Below are positions 23,949-31,676 of a stretch of DNA of 33,328 nt, one piece after another. The notes beneath the pieces were generated by a model that made no database searches, was not told the DNA's origin, and was given only the letters and a program-made list of their open reading frames with translations. Numbering within the stretch: position 1 is the stretch's first letter; each line of letters opens with the position of its first letter. The stretch is from positions 1-33,328 of the forward strand of contig CAZLZD010000047.1 in NCBI GenBank assembly GCA_964563925.1. The letters are read 5' to 3'. The translations under genes were made by a program, and so were the position numbers. The DNA is from JAUILA01 sp964563925. Lineage in GTDB: Bacteria > Bacteroidota > Bacteroidia > Cytophagales > Cyclobacteriaceae.

Positions 23949-24980
23949 ATGCCTCGCCCTTCCCTCGATATCCCTGAAAGTCTGGCGGAATGCTACCGGA
24001 CAGCCACTGTCCTGAAGATCGACCTGTCCGACATGAACTTCATTTTATTTTCTGACCACCACCGCGGAACGGGTGACGGGGCAGACGATTTCCGGTTTGC
24101 TTCGGCCACCTATGCCAAGGCCCTGGATCATTATTTCGCGCAAGAGGCCACCCTGGTACTCCTCGGGGACGTGGAAGAGTTCTGGGAGAATAAGCCGGAG
24201 GCGGTAATGATGCGGTACCGGGAAATCGTCGAACAGGAGAGGCAGTTTGACCTTGCAGCGCGCTACCTGCGCATTTACGGTAATCATGACAGCGACTGGT
24301 CAAATCACTCATTTACCCGCAAATTCCTGGAGACGGAGCGGCCCGTTCTGGAATCGGTAAAGATCGTCCTGCAGGACGGGCCGGGTACGCTGGGATACAT
24401 TTATCTTGTTCACGGCCACCAGGGGTCCTTTTTTTCGGATACCCTGGCACGGGTCAGCAAACTTTTTGTGCGGTATGTCTGGCGGCATTTTCAGCGCATA
24501 TTCAACAAGCCCCTGGATACGGCGGCCACCAGCACCCGCATGCGCAACCGGCATGACCGTTTTTATTACAACTGGGCGCGCCATCATAAGGACCCGCTGG
24601 TCGTAATTACAGGCCACAGCCATGAACCGGTTTTTAACGGGCTGACCTACGCCGACCGCCTGGACCTGGAGCACGGCGAACTCACCCGCAGAGAAGATGA
24701 GGGAACGCTCCGGGAGGGTGAGCAGGATCGGCTGAAGGAGGTGCGACGGCGGATTGCCGCCCTGAAGAAACACAATGCCACGCACCTTAACCCGGAAGGC
24801 TACGCGATACCCTGCTATTACAATACAGGGTGTTGTTCGTTTGCGGATGGTGAGATTACGGGTATCGAGTTGATGGACGGTGAGATCAGGCTTATTAAAT
24901 GGACCGTATCCGGTGAGCGAAGGGTAATGGAAAAGGAGGGTCTCCGCCGGGTGATGTCTTTACGCCGGGAAGAGCCCTGA
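23949..24980 (+). CDS. Calcineurin-like metallophosphoesterase
   Basis: A 343-residue phosphoesterase. The ATG at 23949 is chosen because upstream codons overlap der in antisense. The five metallophosphatase blocks are all present: Asp36/His38 in LFSDHHRG, Asp74 in LLGDVEEFW, Asn112/His113 in YGNHDSDW, His157 in LVHGHQGS and GHSH at 222-225. These build the two-metal active site. The block 2 sequence GDVEEFW and the long middle helix region resemble UDP-2,3-diacylglucosamine hydrolase (LpxH)-like and related proteins, but the family is broad and substrate cannot be assigned. No signal peptide. A TATCTTTA box lies 11 bases upstream. It is convergent with era with a 4-base gap. Confidence 0.88.
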   Translation: MPRPSLDIPESLAECYRTATVLKIDLSDMNFILFSDHHRGTGDGADDFRFASATYAKALDHYFAQEATLVLLGDVEEFWENKPEAVMMRYREIVEQERQFDLAARYLRIYGNHDSDWSNHSFTRKFLETERPVLESVKIVLQDGPGTLGYIYLVHGHQGSFFSDTLARVSKLFVRYVWRHFQRIFNKPLDTAATSTRMRNRHDRFYYNWARHHKDPLVVITGHSHEPVFNGLTYADRLDLEHGELTRREDEGTLREGEQDRLKEVRRRIAALKKHNATHLNPEGYAIPCYYNTGCCSFADGEITGIELMDGEIRLIKWTVSGERRVMEKEGLRRVMSLRREEP

Positions 24981-24984
24981 TAGT

Positions 24985-25869
24985 TTACCGGTAACCGAAA
25001 CCTTTCAGCCTGGCTGACTTTTTACGCCAGTTGTCGGCCACTTTCACAAACGTTTCAAGGTATACCTGTTTGCCGAAAAACTTTTCGAGTTGTTCCCGGG
25101 CCTGTATACCGGTCTTTTTCAGTGCTTCGCCGTTTTTCCCGATCAGGATTCCTTTCTGGCTTCTGCGCTCCACATAGATTACCGCACGCATGCGTATGAT
25201 CTCTTCGTCTTCCTTAAATTCCTCGATCTCCACCTCGGTGCTGTAGGGGACTTCTTTTTTATAATTCCGGAAAATGGATTCCCTGACCATCTCGGCTGCA
25301 AAAAAACGCTCGGGCTTATCGGTCAGCTGGTCCTTGGGGAAGTACGGCGGATGCTCGGGCAGGAAGCGCAGAATCTCCTGGAATACCCCTTCGATATTCA
25401 GCCCTTCCAGGGCGGAGACCATCACCCAGGCATCGGCGTTTATCTTTTCTTTCCAGGCGGTAAGCTTATCCTCGGCCTGGGTTCCTTTTGCCTGGTCGAT
25501 CTTGTTCAGGACAAGGATAAGCGGGGAATTGATCCGGTCCAGGTTTTCGGCGAGCTTGTCGTCATAGGTATCGTAAATATCGGTGACGAGCAATACCACA
25601 TCCGCATCTTCCAGTGAGGTATTCACGAAATGCATCATCGCGGCCTGCAATTCGTATTCAGGCTTTATGATACCCGGTGTGTCGCTGTAAACGATCTGGA
25701 AATCATCTCCGCTCAGGATGCCCATTATCCGGTGACGCGTAGTCTGGGCTTTGCTGGTAATAATTGACAGGCGCTCGCCCACCATCTGGTTCATCAGGGT
25801 CGATTTACCAACATTGGGTTTGCCGATGATGGATACAAAGCCGGCTTTATGTGCGGGAGAATTTGCCAT
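24985..25869 (-). CDS. era: GTPase Era
   Basis: Era binds 16S rRNA and helps 30S ribosomal subunit maturation. The 294-residue protein has the P-loop GKPNVGKST at 16-24, switch I TTRHRIMG near 42-49, DTPG near 63-66, NKID near 121-124 and a C-terminal KH domain with GILIGKNGEALKKTG near 245. The size is standard. Start is ATG at 25869. An exact TATCTTTG box (25876-25883) ends six bases before it, so the message would be leaderless or nearly so. It is convergent with the phosphoesterase gene and divergent from the DUF4242-AraC regulator. Confidence 0.97.
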   Translation of the reverse strand: MANSPAHKAGFVSIIGKPNVGKSTLMNQMVGERLSIITSKAQTTRHRIMGILSGDDFQIVYSDTPGIIKPEYELQAAMMHFVNTSLEDADVVLLVTDIYDTYDDKLAENLDRINSPLILVLNKIDQAKGTQAEDKLTAWKEKINADAWVMVSALEGLNIEGVFQEILRFLPEHPPYFPKDQLTDKPERFFAAEMVRESIFRNYKKEVPYSTEVEIEEFKEDEEIIRMRAVIYVERRSQKGILIGKNGEALKKTGIQAREQLEKFFGKQVYLETFVKVADNWRKKSARLKGFGYR

Positions 25870-25875
25870 TACCTA

Positions 25876-25883
25876 CAAAGATA
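25876..25883 (-). promoter_or_regulatory. Candidate -7 box (TATCTTTG) for era
   Basis: Exact match to TAnnTTTG, six bases before the era ATG. Transcription from it should begin within about two bases of the start codon. No TTG at -33 was identified. Confidence 0.45.
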
Positions 25884-26031
25884 CAAAAATGATGCTCCGG
25901 AAAGTAAGTACAATCCGGCTTGTATGCCTGTACGTCAAGTTTTCGTAAATATTATATTTAATCATTATATTGTCTTATAACCATGACAGGATAATCAGCT
26001 TGTTGATATTCACATTTTAACCCTTCAAAAA

Positions 26032-27132
26032 ATGCCGATTTATATGGACCGTCATGATGTTCCTATGGATATCTATCCGGAACACGTTGCCCAAATGCAC
26101 CAGGAAGACCTTAAGATTCAGCATTTATACGGGTGTAAAGGAATTACCTATTGGTGTGATGAGGAACGCCGGACGGCATTTTGCCTGATAGAAGCCCCGG
26201 ATGAAGAGGCCCTCCGGCAAATGCACAAGGATGCCCACGGGGACGTACCGCACCAGATCATCGAGGTGGATGATAAGCTGGTGGAGCTGTTTCTGGGCAG
26301 AATAGAGGATCCGGAGAATGATTCAGAAGAGGGGCTGAATGTTATCCGCGAACCGGCATTCCGCATAGTGACGTGTATAAGTATATCACATAACCCGGTT
26401 TTAAAGGGTCAATTGGATATTGTCCGCGAAATGGTAAGCATTGCGGAACAATGTACGGCGAATACCGAAGGTACGGTGGTGAAAAAGAATACGGAAGAAA
26501 TAATTATTTCTCACGTATCTGCCGAAAATGCACTAAAAAACGCGGTTCGGGTCTCCGGGTTACTGCAAGGGATGGACCTTCCTGATCATGAACAGGTAAA
26601 ATTTTCCCTAAGCGTAAATGCGGGTTCACCAGTTACCGGGGCTGCATCCCTGTTCGGTGAGACCTTATTGCTTTCCCGGAGAATGGCCTATATACAAAGT
26701 GACAAGATCGTCACCACAAAAGAGGTAATTCAGCTGGCTGAAAGCACATTAATAGGAAGGTATCCGGCTATTGATAAGCTGCATGTCCTGTCTGCTTCAC
26801 AAACCGGATTTCTTACCAATTTCATGGACCTGCTTGATGACCAGCTGCAGAATCCAGGTCTTCGGATGGATGATCTGGCCAGGAAACTGGGACTGAGTAA
26901 GTCCCAGTTGTATCGTAACCTTCGTTCGATCAGTGGGTTGTCAACCAACCATTTTATAAAAACATACAAGCTGGCAAGAGCGGCAAATATGCTCAGGCAG
27001 GATAGTCATACCATTGCGGAAGTTGCCTTTGATGTGGGGTTCAATAGCCCCTCGTATTTTTCCAAATCATTTCAGGAAGAATATGGGATGCTGCCATCTG
27101 ATTATTCCCGGATTTCAGCCCTGTCATCCTGA
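26032..27132 (+). CDS. Putative sensor-regulator: DUF4242, cyclase-like domain and AraC helix-turn-helix
   Basis: A 366-residue protein with three apparent parts. Residues 1-90 (MPIYMDRHDVP, CKGITYWCDEERRTAFCLIEAP) resemble DUF4242, whose Streptomyces member SCO4226 binds nickel; the His and Cys residues could do so here. Residues 110-245 follow the layout of class III nucleotidyl cyclases (FRIVTCISISHNP, then VVKKNTEEIIISHVSAENAL, then SVNAGSPVTGAASLFGETLLLSRR). The metal Asp and the GDG turn are replaced by Ser/Ile and NTE, and the Asn of NxxxR by Leu, so it should be catalytically dead. Residues 265-362 form an AraC-type DNA-binding domain (LARKLGLSKSQLYRNL; IAEVAFDVGFNSPSYFSKSF). It is soluble. 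It stands 89 bases before the cupin gene, with operator-like repeats between. Confidence 0.85.
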   Translation: MPIYMDRHDVPMDIYPEHVAQMHQEDLKIQHLYGCKGITYWCDEERRTAFCLIEAPDEEALRQMHKDAHGDVPHQIIEVDDKLVELFLGRIEDPENDSEEGLNVIREPAFRIVTCISISHNPVLKGQLDIVREMVSIAEQCTANTEGTVVKKNTEEIIISHVSAENALKNAVRVSGLLQGMDLPDHEQVKFSLSVNAGSPVTGAASLFGETLLLSRRMAYIQSDKIVTTKEVIQLAESTLIGRYPAIDKLHVLSASQTGFLTNFMDLLDDQLQNPGLRMDDLARKLGLSKSQLYRNLRSISGLSTNHFIKTYKLARAANMLRQDSHTIAEVAFDVGFNSPSYFSKSFQEEYGMLPSDYSRISALSS

Positions 27133-27136
27133 TGCA

Positions 27137-27168
27137 TGGATTGTTATAGTCTTTGACTGAATTGTTAT
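27137..27168. promoter_or_regulatory. Direct repeat with a 21-base period, possible AraC-type binding site
   Basis: TGGATTGTTAT (27137-27147) and TGAATTGTTAT (27158-27168) match at 10 of 11 positions and start 21 bases apart, two helical turns. AraC-family activators commonly bind such tandem half-sites on one face of DNA. It lies between the regulator stop (27132) and the cupin ATG (27222). Confidence 0.55.
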
Positions 27169-27173
27169 CCTGA

Positions 27174-27195
27174 TTTTACAGTAAATGTTGTAAAA
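27174..27195. promoter_or_regulatory. Perfect 7-8-7 inverted repeat upstream of the cupin gene
   Basis: TTTTACA and TGTAAAA are separated by eight bases (GTAAATGT), a typical operator shape for a dimeric regulator. It sits 26 bases before the cupin ATG, six bases after the direct repeat, where a repressor or activator would meet the promoter. The AT-rich sequence makes chance occurrence possible. Confidence 0.5.
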
Positions 27196-27221
27196 TTCGC
27201 TTGTAACCAAACCATTTTAAA

Positions 27222-27680
27222 ATGTCAGTCAACAACCGTTATCCTGCCCTGGCCTTGCTTATATTACTATTCATTTATCCCCTCACTGCTTCCTATGCGC
27301 AGAAAAATTCAAAGGCTGTCTCATTCAACGATCCGGGGTTGACCTGGAACCCATGTCCGGAATTCATGCCTGAGGGTTGTCAAATTGCAATACTGAATGG
27401 AGATCCTGCTGAAAATAACCTGGATGTATATTTTAAGGTACCCCCTGACTATAAGATTCCGAACCACTATCATACCTCACCAGAGCGCATGGTACTGGTT
27501 TCGGGAGAATTGCACGTGACCTACAAAGGAGAGGACAAAACAGTTCTTAGTCCCGGGATGTATGCGTATGGTCCGGCCGGCAAAGCACATGTGGCTACCT
27601 GTGAGGGGGACGATCCCTGCATTCTGTTCATCGCATTCATTGAGCCGCTGGATGCTTTTCCGGTTGCACCCGCCAAGTAG
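27222..27680 (+). CDS. Secreted cupin-domain protein
   Basis: A 152-residue single-cupin protein with an N-terminal signal peptide (about residues 1-26, ending TASYAQK), so it should be periplasmic or secreted. Cupin motif 1 is IPNHYHTSPERMVLVSGELH: His82, His84 and Glu88 are metal ligands. Motif 2 is MYAYGPAGKAHVATC with His123. The fold and ligands fit a metal-binding cupin, close in pattern to ChrR/Cupin_7-type proteins; no enzymatic role can be named. Four cysteines (45, 53, 127, 133) could form disulphides in the periplasm. It follows the DUF4242-AraC regulator on the same strand, and is likely its target. Confidence 0.87.
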   Translation: MSVNNRYPALALLILLFIYPLTASYAQKNSKAVSFNDPGLTWNPCPEFMPEGCQIAILNGDPAENNLDVYFKVPPDYKIPNHYHTSPERMVLVSGELHVTYKGEDKTVLSPGMYAYGPAGKAHVATCEGDDPCILFIAFIEPLDAFPVAPAK

Positions 27681-27706
27681 CAGCGACCCCCATCCTCTGC
27701 CGTGAA

Positions 27707-27752
27707 TATCCTTGTGTAAGGATAACAGCGCACAGGTGTGTTCATTTTTTTT
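27707..27752 (+). terminator. Possible terminator after the cupin gene
   Basis: TATCCTT-GTGT-AAGGATA (27707-27724) is a perfect 7-base stem, and CACAGGTGTG is a second tiny stem; an eight-T run follows at 27745-27752. The distance between stem and T-run (20 bases) is longer than ideal. The remaining bases to 27964 hold no gene. Confidence 0.35.
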
Positions 27753-27872
27753 ATTACGGATAACCCGTTTGTATTCATTCATTTCCTGCCATTCTCCCGT
27801 TTACCTTCTTCGGCCTTCAGGTATTAAACCGCGTGATATTGTTCACCTTGCCAGATTCTGTGCATGGTGCCA

Positions 27873-27892
27873 GGGGATTTACATTAATCCCC
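27873..27892. repeat. Perfect 7-base hairpin upstream of the glycan cluster
   Basis: GGGGATT-TACATT-AATCCCC, 73 bases before the ATG at 27965. The sequence continues CCAGGCTCTTTTATAG, so it may be a second terminator for the cupin side or part of the leader of the glycan cluster. A TATTTTTA box at 27923-27930 is a weak candidate -7 element for the cluster. Confidence 0.4.
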
Positions 27893-27964
27893 CCAGGCTC
27901 TTTTATAGCAGGCAATAAATGGTATTTTTACGCAGAATAAGAAAAGGAAAGACGCATTACTGTT

Positions 27965-28723
27965 ATGAAAAGAGCTTTAATAGGATATACCGGATTTGTC
28001 GGATCCAATCTGAATCAACAACAGGAATTTACCCACACCTACAACTCCTCCAACATTGAGGAAATCAGGGAAGAACAGTTTGACGAGATCTATTTTGCCG
28101 GATTGCCGGCAGCCAAGTGGAAGTGTAACCTGCATCCGGAGGATGATATCATCAATGTGGCCAGGATCATCAATAATTTAAGAGAGGTTTCTGCCGGAAG
28201 GTTCATACTCATATCCACCGTCGATGTGTACAAGGAGCCCAATGGGGTCGATGAAGATACCCCTATCCTGTATGATAATCATCATGCGTACGGAATACAC
28301 CGGCGCATTTTCGAGAATTTTGTCCGGGAGAAATTCCTGAATCATTTCATCATCAGGCTGCCGGGACTTTTCGGCGACGGGCTCAAGAAGAATATTATTT
28401 ACGATTTTCTGAATGATAACCAGACCGACAAGATAAATGCACCCGATGAATTCCAGTTTTACTACCTGGACAGGTTATCCGACGATATAAAAGTCGCCCT
28501 GCAAAATGAGGTGCGCCTGTTGAATATTGCCACGCCGCCGGTATCGGTGAGGGATGTGGTAAAGGCTGCATTTGGCCGTGACTTTGACCAGGTACAGGAC
28601 CGGGAGCCAATCCGGTATGACATGAAAACCAAATACGGAGAATTATTTGGTGCCGGAGACGGCTACATTATGTCCAGGCAGGATGTCCTTAATGATTTAA
28701 GAGAATTTGTGCAAAAACAGTAA
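27965..28723 (+). CDS. NAD-dependent epimerase/dehydratase-like protein with altered catalytic motif
   Basis: A 252-residue extended-SDR Rossmann protein. The nucleotide motif is IGYTGFVGSN (6-15); the SxxDVY region is ISTVDVYKEP at 83-92. The catalytic site reads YGIHR with Tyr109 and Arg113, so the usual lysine of YxxxK is arginine. The protein is short for the superfamily (usually 300 or more residues), and the C-terminal substrate domain is reduced. It may act on a nucleotide sugar or be a non-catalytic or altered-specificity member; YGxHR variants do occur in other polysaccharide loci as I recall. First gene of a plus-strand cluster; its stop is one base before the next ATG. Confidence 0.82.
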   Translation: MKRALIGYTGFVGSNLNQQQEFTHTYNSSNIEEIREEQFDEIYFAGLPAAKWKCNLHPEDDIINVARIINNLREVSAGRFILISTVDVYKEPNGVDEDTPILYDNHHAYGIHRRIFENFVREKFLNHFIIRLPGLFGDGLKKNIIYDFLNDNQTDKINAPDEFQFYYLDRLSDDIKVALQNEVRLLNIATPPVSVRDVVKAAFGRDFDQVQDREPIRYDMKTKYGELFGAGDGYIMSRQDVLNDLREFVQKQ

Positions 28724-28724
28724 T

Positions 28725-29525
28725 ATGAACTTAGCCATTTCCAATATTGCCTGGGATGAACCGGAAGAAAAAGAGGTGTTCAGCTATCTGAAGAAAAATG
28801 ATATCCATCACATTGAGCTTGCACCCTCCAAAGTCTTTTCCGACGCAGCCAGTCCTGCACAGGATGAAGTGACGAAGTACATGGATTATCTCAGCCGGAA
28901 TCAGTTGCAGCCAGTCTCCTTCCAGTCATTATTTTATCCCAGACCGGAACTTAACATCTTCTCAGAGCCTTCAGAATCCCTTGAATTCATGAAAGGGGTC
29001 GTCGACCTGGCACATTCCATGGGTGTTTCCAACCTGGTATTCGGCTCTCCGAAAAACCGGGATAAAGGCGAATTGACGGGTGAGGAAGTAAGCCGTACAG
29101 CCCTGTCATTCTTTCGTGAACTGGGGGCGCATGCAGCATCAAAAAATGTTTCAATCGGGATGGAAGCCAATGCACCGCTTTATAACTGCAATTTTCTCAC
29201 GGGAACCCCGGAGACCATTGACTTTATCCGTGAAGTGAATTCTCCCGGGATAGGACTTAATCTTGACCTTGGAACGGTTCGGATCAACTCAGAAAATATC
29301 GGGGAAATACTGGAGAGCGGTTTCGATACCGTGCGGCATGTACATTTATCCGAGCCTTACCTCAAACCGGTAAAGGGGGATGGGCTCGTGGAAGAAACAC
29401 TCTCCCTGCTTGCTTCCAAAAACTACCGCAAGTATGTATCTATTGAGATGCGACGGCCTGAGGGCGATGATCCGGTATCTGTAGTTCGTGAATCAATTAA
29501 TGAGGTTTTAGCCCTGATGCCATGA
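28725..29525 (+). CDS. Sugar phosphate isomerase/epimerase-like TIM-barrel protein
   Basis: A 266-residue protein of the AP-endonuclease-2 / xylose-isomerase-like TIM barrel. The ATG at 28725 is used, one base after the preceding stop. Metal-site residues that can be followed are Glu147 in SIGMEANAP, Asp181 in LNLDLGTVRIN, His207 in VRHVHLSEP and Glu241 in VSIEMRRP, the standard Glu-Asp-His-Glu set. The C-terminus (VVRESINEVLALMP) is family-like. It should act on a free or phosphorylated sugar or a polyol, feeding the glycan made by the neighbouring glycosyltransferases. Its stop overlaps the next ATG (ATGA). Confidence 0.86.
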   Translation: MNLAISNIAWDEPEEKEVFSYLKKNDIHHIELAPSKVFSDAASPAQDEVTKYMDYLSRNQLQPVSFQSLFYPRPELNIFSEPSESLEFMKGVVDLAHSMGVSNLVFGSPKNRDKGELTGEEVSRTALSFFRELGAHAASKNVSIGMEANAPLYNCNFLTGTPETIDFIREVNSPGIGLNLDLGTVRINSENIGEILESGFDTVRHVHLSEPYLKPVKGDGLVEETLSLLASKNYRKYVSIEMRRPEGDDPVSVVRESINEVLALMP

Positions 29526-30301
29526 AGTTCAATGATGTTCCTTCTTTCGAGGTAACGGAGCTGTACCCGAAAAACTCTGACTACTGTATCGTTATTCCTG
29601 TTTTAAATGAAGGGGATCGAATCAGGCGCCAGCTCAGCGAAATGTCCTCCTTCGCAGGGGAGATCGATATCATTATGGCGGACGGGGGCAGTACCGACGG
29701 CAGTATGGATCCGGCGTTCCTAAAAGAACAACGGGTGAGAACCCTGCTGGTAAAAACCGGTCCTGGTGCACTTTCCGCACAATTGAGGATGGCATTTCAC
29801 TACGCCCTGGAGGAAGGGTATGAGGGGGTTATCACCATTGACGGGAATAACAAAGATGACCCTTCGCGCTATACCAATATTCTGGATAAACTGCGGGATG
29901 GGTATGATTTTGTCCAGGGGAGCCGCTTCATCAAAGGGGGGATTTCGGTGAATATGCCGTTCTCACGCTGGGTGGCAGTCCGGGGTATTCATGCACCGGT
30001 CATATCCATGAAGTCAGGCTTTAGGTATACCGATACTACAAACGGTTTCCGGGGGCACAGTCGCCGGTACCTGACACATCCTGGGGTAGAACCATTCCGG
30101 GATGTATTCAGCCGGTACGAATTACTTTTCTATTTATCTGCCCGGGCGCCAAAACTCGGCCTCAAGGTATGCGAGGTGCCGGTATCCCGAAGTTACCCCA
30201 AAGGGAAAACGCCGACCAAGATCAGCGCGGTAAAAGGAAATTGGGGTATAATTCAAAATCTGTATGAAATTGTCACTGATAAGTTTGATCCGCCGTCATA
30301 A
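29522..30301 (+). CDS. Family 2 glycosyltransferase, dolichol-phosphate-mannose-synthase-like
   Basis: A 259-residue GT-A fold glycosyltransferase. The nucleotide-binding part is CIVIPVLNEGDRI at 22-34, with IIMADGGSTDGS at 50-61; the metal site is in ITIDGNNKDDP at 105-114 (Asp107, Asp112, Asp113). Unlike typical DPM1-like enzymes no C-terminal membrane segment is seen, so it is probably peripheral. It likely transfers a sugar from a nucleotide or lipid donor during glycan assembly. The ATG overlaps the stop of the isomerase-like gene by four bases and its own 3' end overlaps the next gene by 38, an unusually long overlap. Confidence 0.88.
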   Translation: MKFNDVPSFEVTELYPKNSDYCIVIPVLNEGDRIRRQLSEMSSFAGEIDIIMADGGSTDGSMDPAFLKEQRVRTLLVKTGPGALSAQLRMAFHYALEEGYEGVITIDGNNKDDPSRYTNILDKLRDGYDFVQGSRFIKGGISVNMPFSRWVAVRGIHAPVISMKSGFRYTDTTNGFRGHSRRYLTHPGVEPFRDVFSRYELLFYLSARAPKLGLKVCEVPVSRSYPKGKTPTKISAVKGNWGIIQNLYEIVTDKFDPPS

Positions 30302-31676
30302 CTGGATAATCTGGATGTTTCTCCTGATGGTTCTGTTTCTGGCTTATGTGGATAGCGAAAACAGGATCAATGGATATGATTCGGACAGACTGATCTCCGA
30401 GAGGATAGCGGCTGAGGAACTTGGTTTGCGCGAGACGGATTATGGGTTGTTACTGATAAGAGATTCCTTGGAGTACCGCTCGGACTGGATCGAAGGAAAG
30501 GTGACCGGCCCTGCCACATTCCAGACAAGCGGAGATACTCATGGATTAAAGGAGGGCCGGATTGTCAGCTTTTACCGACATCATATTCCGCAAAATGACT
30601 ACTGGGCACAAGTGGCCAGGGTGGAGGAGGGCAACCTGATCCGATTTTCTGAGAATGTTTTCAGGGCTTCGGAAATGAACAGTACGGTGTTGATTGCACC
30701 GCTCTCCACTGAGCAGGTGGTCCAGGTCTATCGTTCATCGGCCGGTTTCCAGGGGGAGGTTTTTCAGTTCCTGAGCGATCTCGGCGTACGTGAAACCCTT
30801 TTCCGGCTTTTCACTTCCCTGTTGCTGGCATTGACCCTGACGGGAATTACCTACCTGGTGTTTCGAAAATACGGTACTGCGTTTGCCGTTTCCTTTTACC
30901 TGGTTTTCCTGCTGTCACCATGGATAACGGATTTTGCAAACAGTACCTACTGGTTCACATTCTCCCTTTTCCTCCCCATGCTTGCCGGGCTTCTGGTACT
31001 TAATTTTCCGCGTAAGTTTTACCTGACCCTGCCCTTTTTGTTCGGGGCGGTACTGCTGAAGTGCCTCTTCGGCTATGAATTTATTTCAAGCATAATGTGC
31101 AGTGCCGTTATGTTCCTGATTTATGCCTTCATCAGGGAGCCGGAGAATAGAAAACGATATGCCGGATTGATCATAAGTGCGTCGATCCTGGGAATTGCGG
31201 CATTCCTGACAGCATTATATGTTCATGTCAATATCGAGGGCACCTTTGAGAATGGCCTGAACAATATCGTGCAGATTATGAATAATCGCACGATCACCGG
31301 TGATACACAGGACGTAGACGGGGTATTTGCGTCTTCCATCCGGACAAATGTACTGGAGGTGCTTATCCGTTATTTGTTTCTCTGGAGAAGCTATATGCTC
31401 TTCGGGTTGCACGGCATACTGTTCTTTCCGCTAGTCCTTCTCGGATGCTTCGGTTTTGCGCTGAATCGTATCCGGGTTGACCGGGATTACTCCGACCTGC
31501 TTTGCCTGCTGGTTTTTATGGCCGGACCACTGTCATGGTTCATCCTTGCCAAACCACACTCAGCTATTCATGTGCATATTAATTATATTTTGTGGTACCT
31601 TGGTTTTATACAATTCGGGATATATTACCTTTATAAAAAAATCAAACATACATGGTCTTTGACAGGATTATCATAG
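30264..31676 (+). CDS. Polytopic membrane protein of unknown family in the glycan cluster
   Basis: A 470-residue membrane protein. One N-terminal segment (about 13-30) is followed by an extracytoplasmic domain of about 150 residues (SENRINGYDSD to RETLFRLF) with no family I recognise, and then about seven to nine segments between residues 180 and 460. The overall layout, with a large loop after the first segment, is like the GT-C type glycosyltransferases or polymerase/flippase proteins, but no catalytic acidic pair is clear. HVHINYILWY near 440 may be functional. The ATG at 30264 overlaps the GT2 gene by 38 bases, and the end overlaps the FAD oxidoreductase by 25. A role in glycan transfer or export is inferred only. 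Confidence 0.72.
   Translation: MKLSLISLIRRHNWIIWMFLLMVLFLAYVDSENRINGYDSDRLISERIAAEELGLRETDYGLLLIRDSLEYRSDWIEGKVTGPATFQTSGDTHGLKEGRIVSFYRHHIPQNDYWAQVARVEEGNLIRFSENVFRASEMNSTVLIAPLSTEQVVQVYRSSAGFQGEVFQFLSDLGVRETLFRLFTSLLLALTLTGITYLVFRKYGTAFAVSFYLVFLLSPWITDFANSTYWFTFSLFLPMLAGLLVLNFPRKFYLTLPFLFGAVLLKCLFGYEFISSIMCSAVMFLIYAFIREPENRKRYAGLIISASILGIAAFLTALYVHVNIEGTFENGLNNIVQIMNNRTITGDTQDVDGVFASSIRTNVLEVLIRYLFLWRSYMLFGLHGILFFPLVLLGCFGFALNRIRVDRDYSDLLCLLVFMAGPLSWFILAKPHSAIHVHINYILWYLGFIQFGIYYLYKKIKHTWSLTGLS

Noticed and set aside
23864..23950. ATG start of der 87 bases upstream
   Set aside because: It would add 29 residues not seen in Der proteins. The GTG at 23863 gives the canonical N-terminus and follows a TATCTTTG box.
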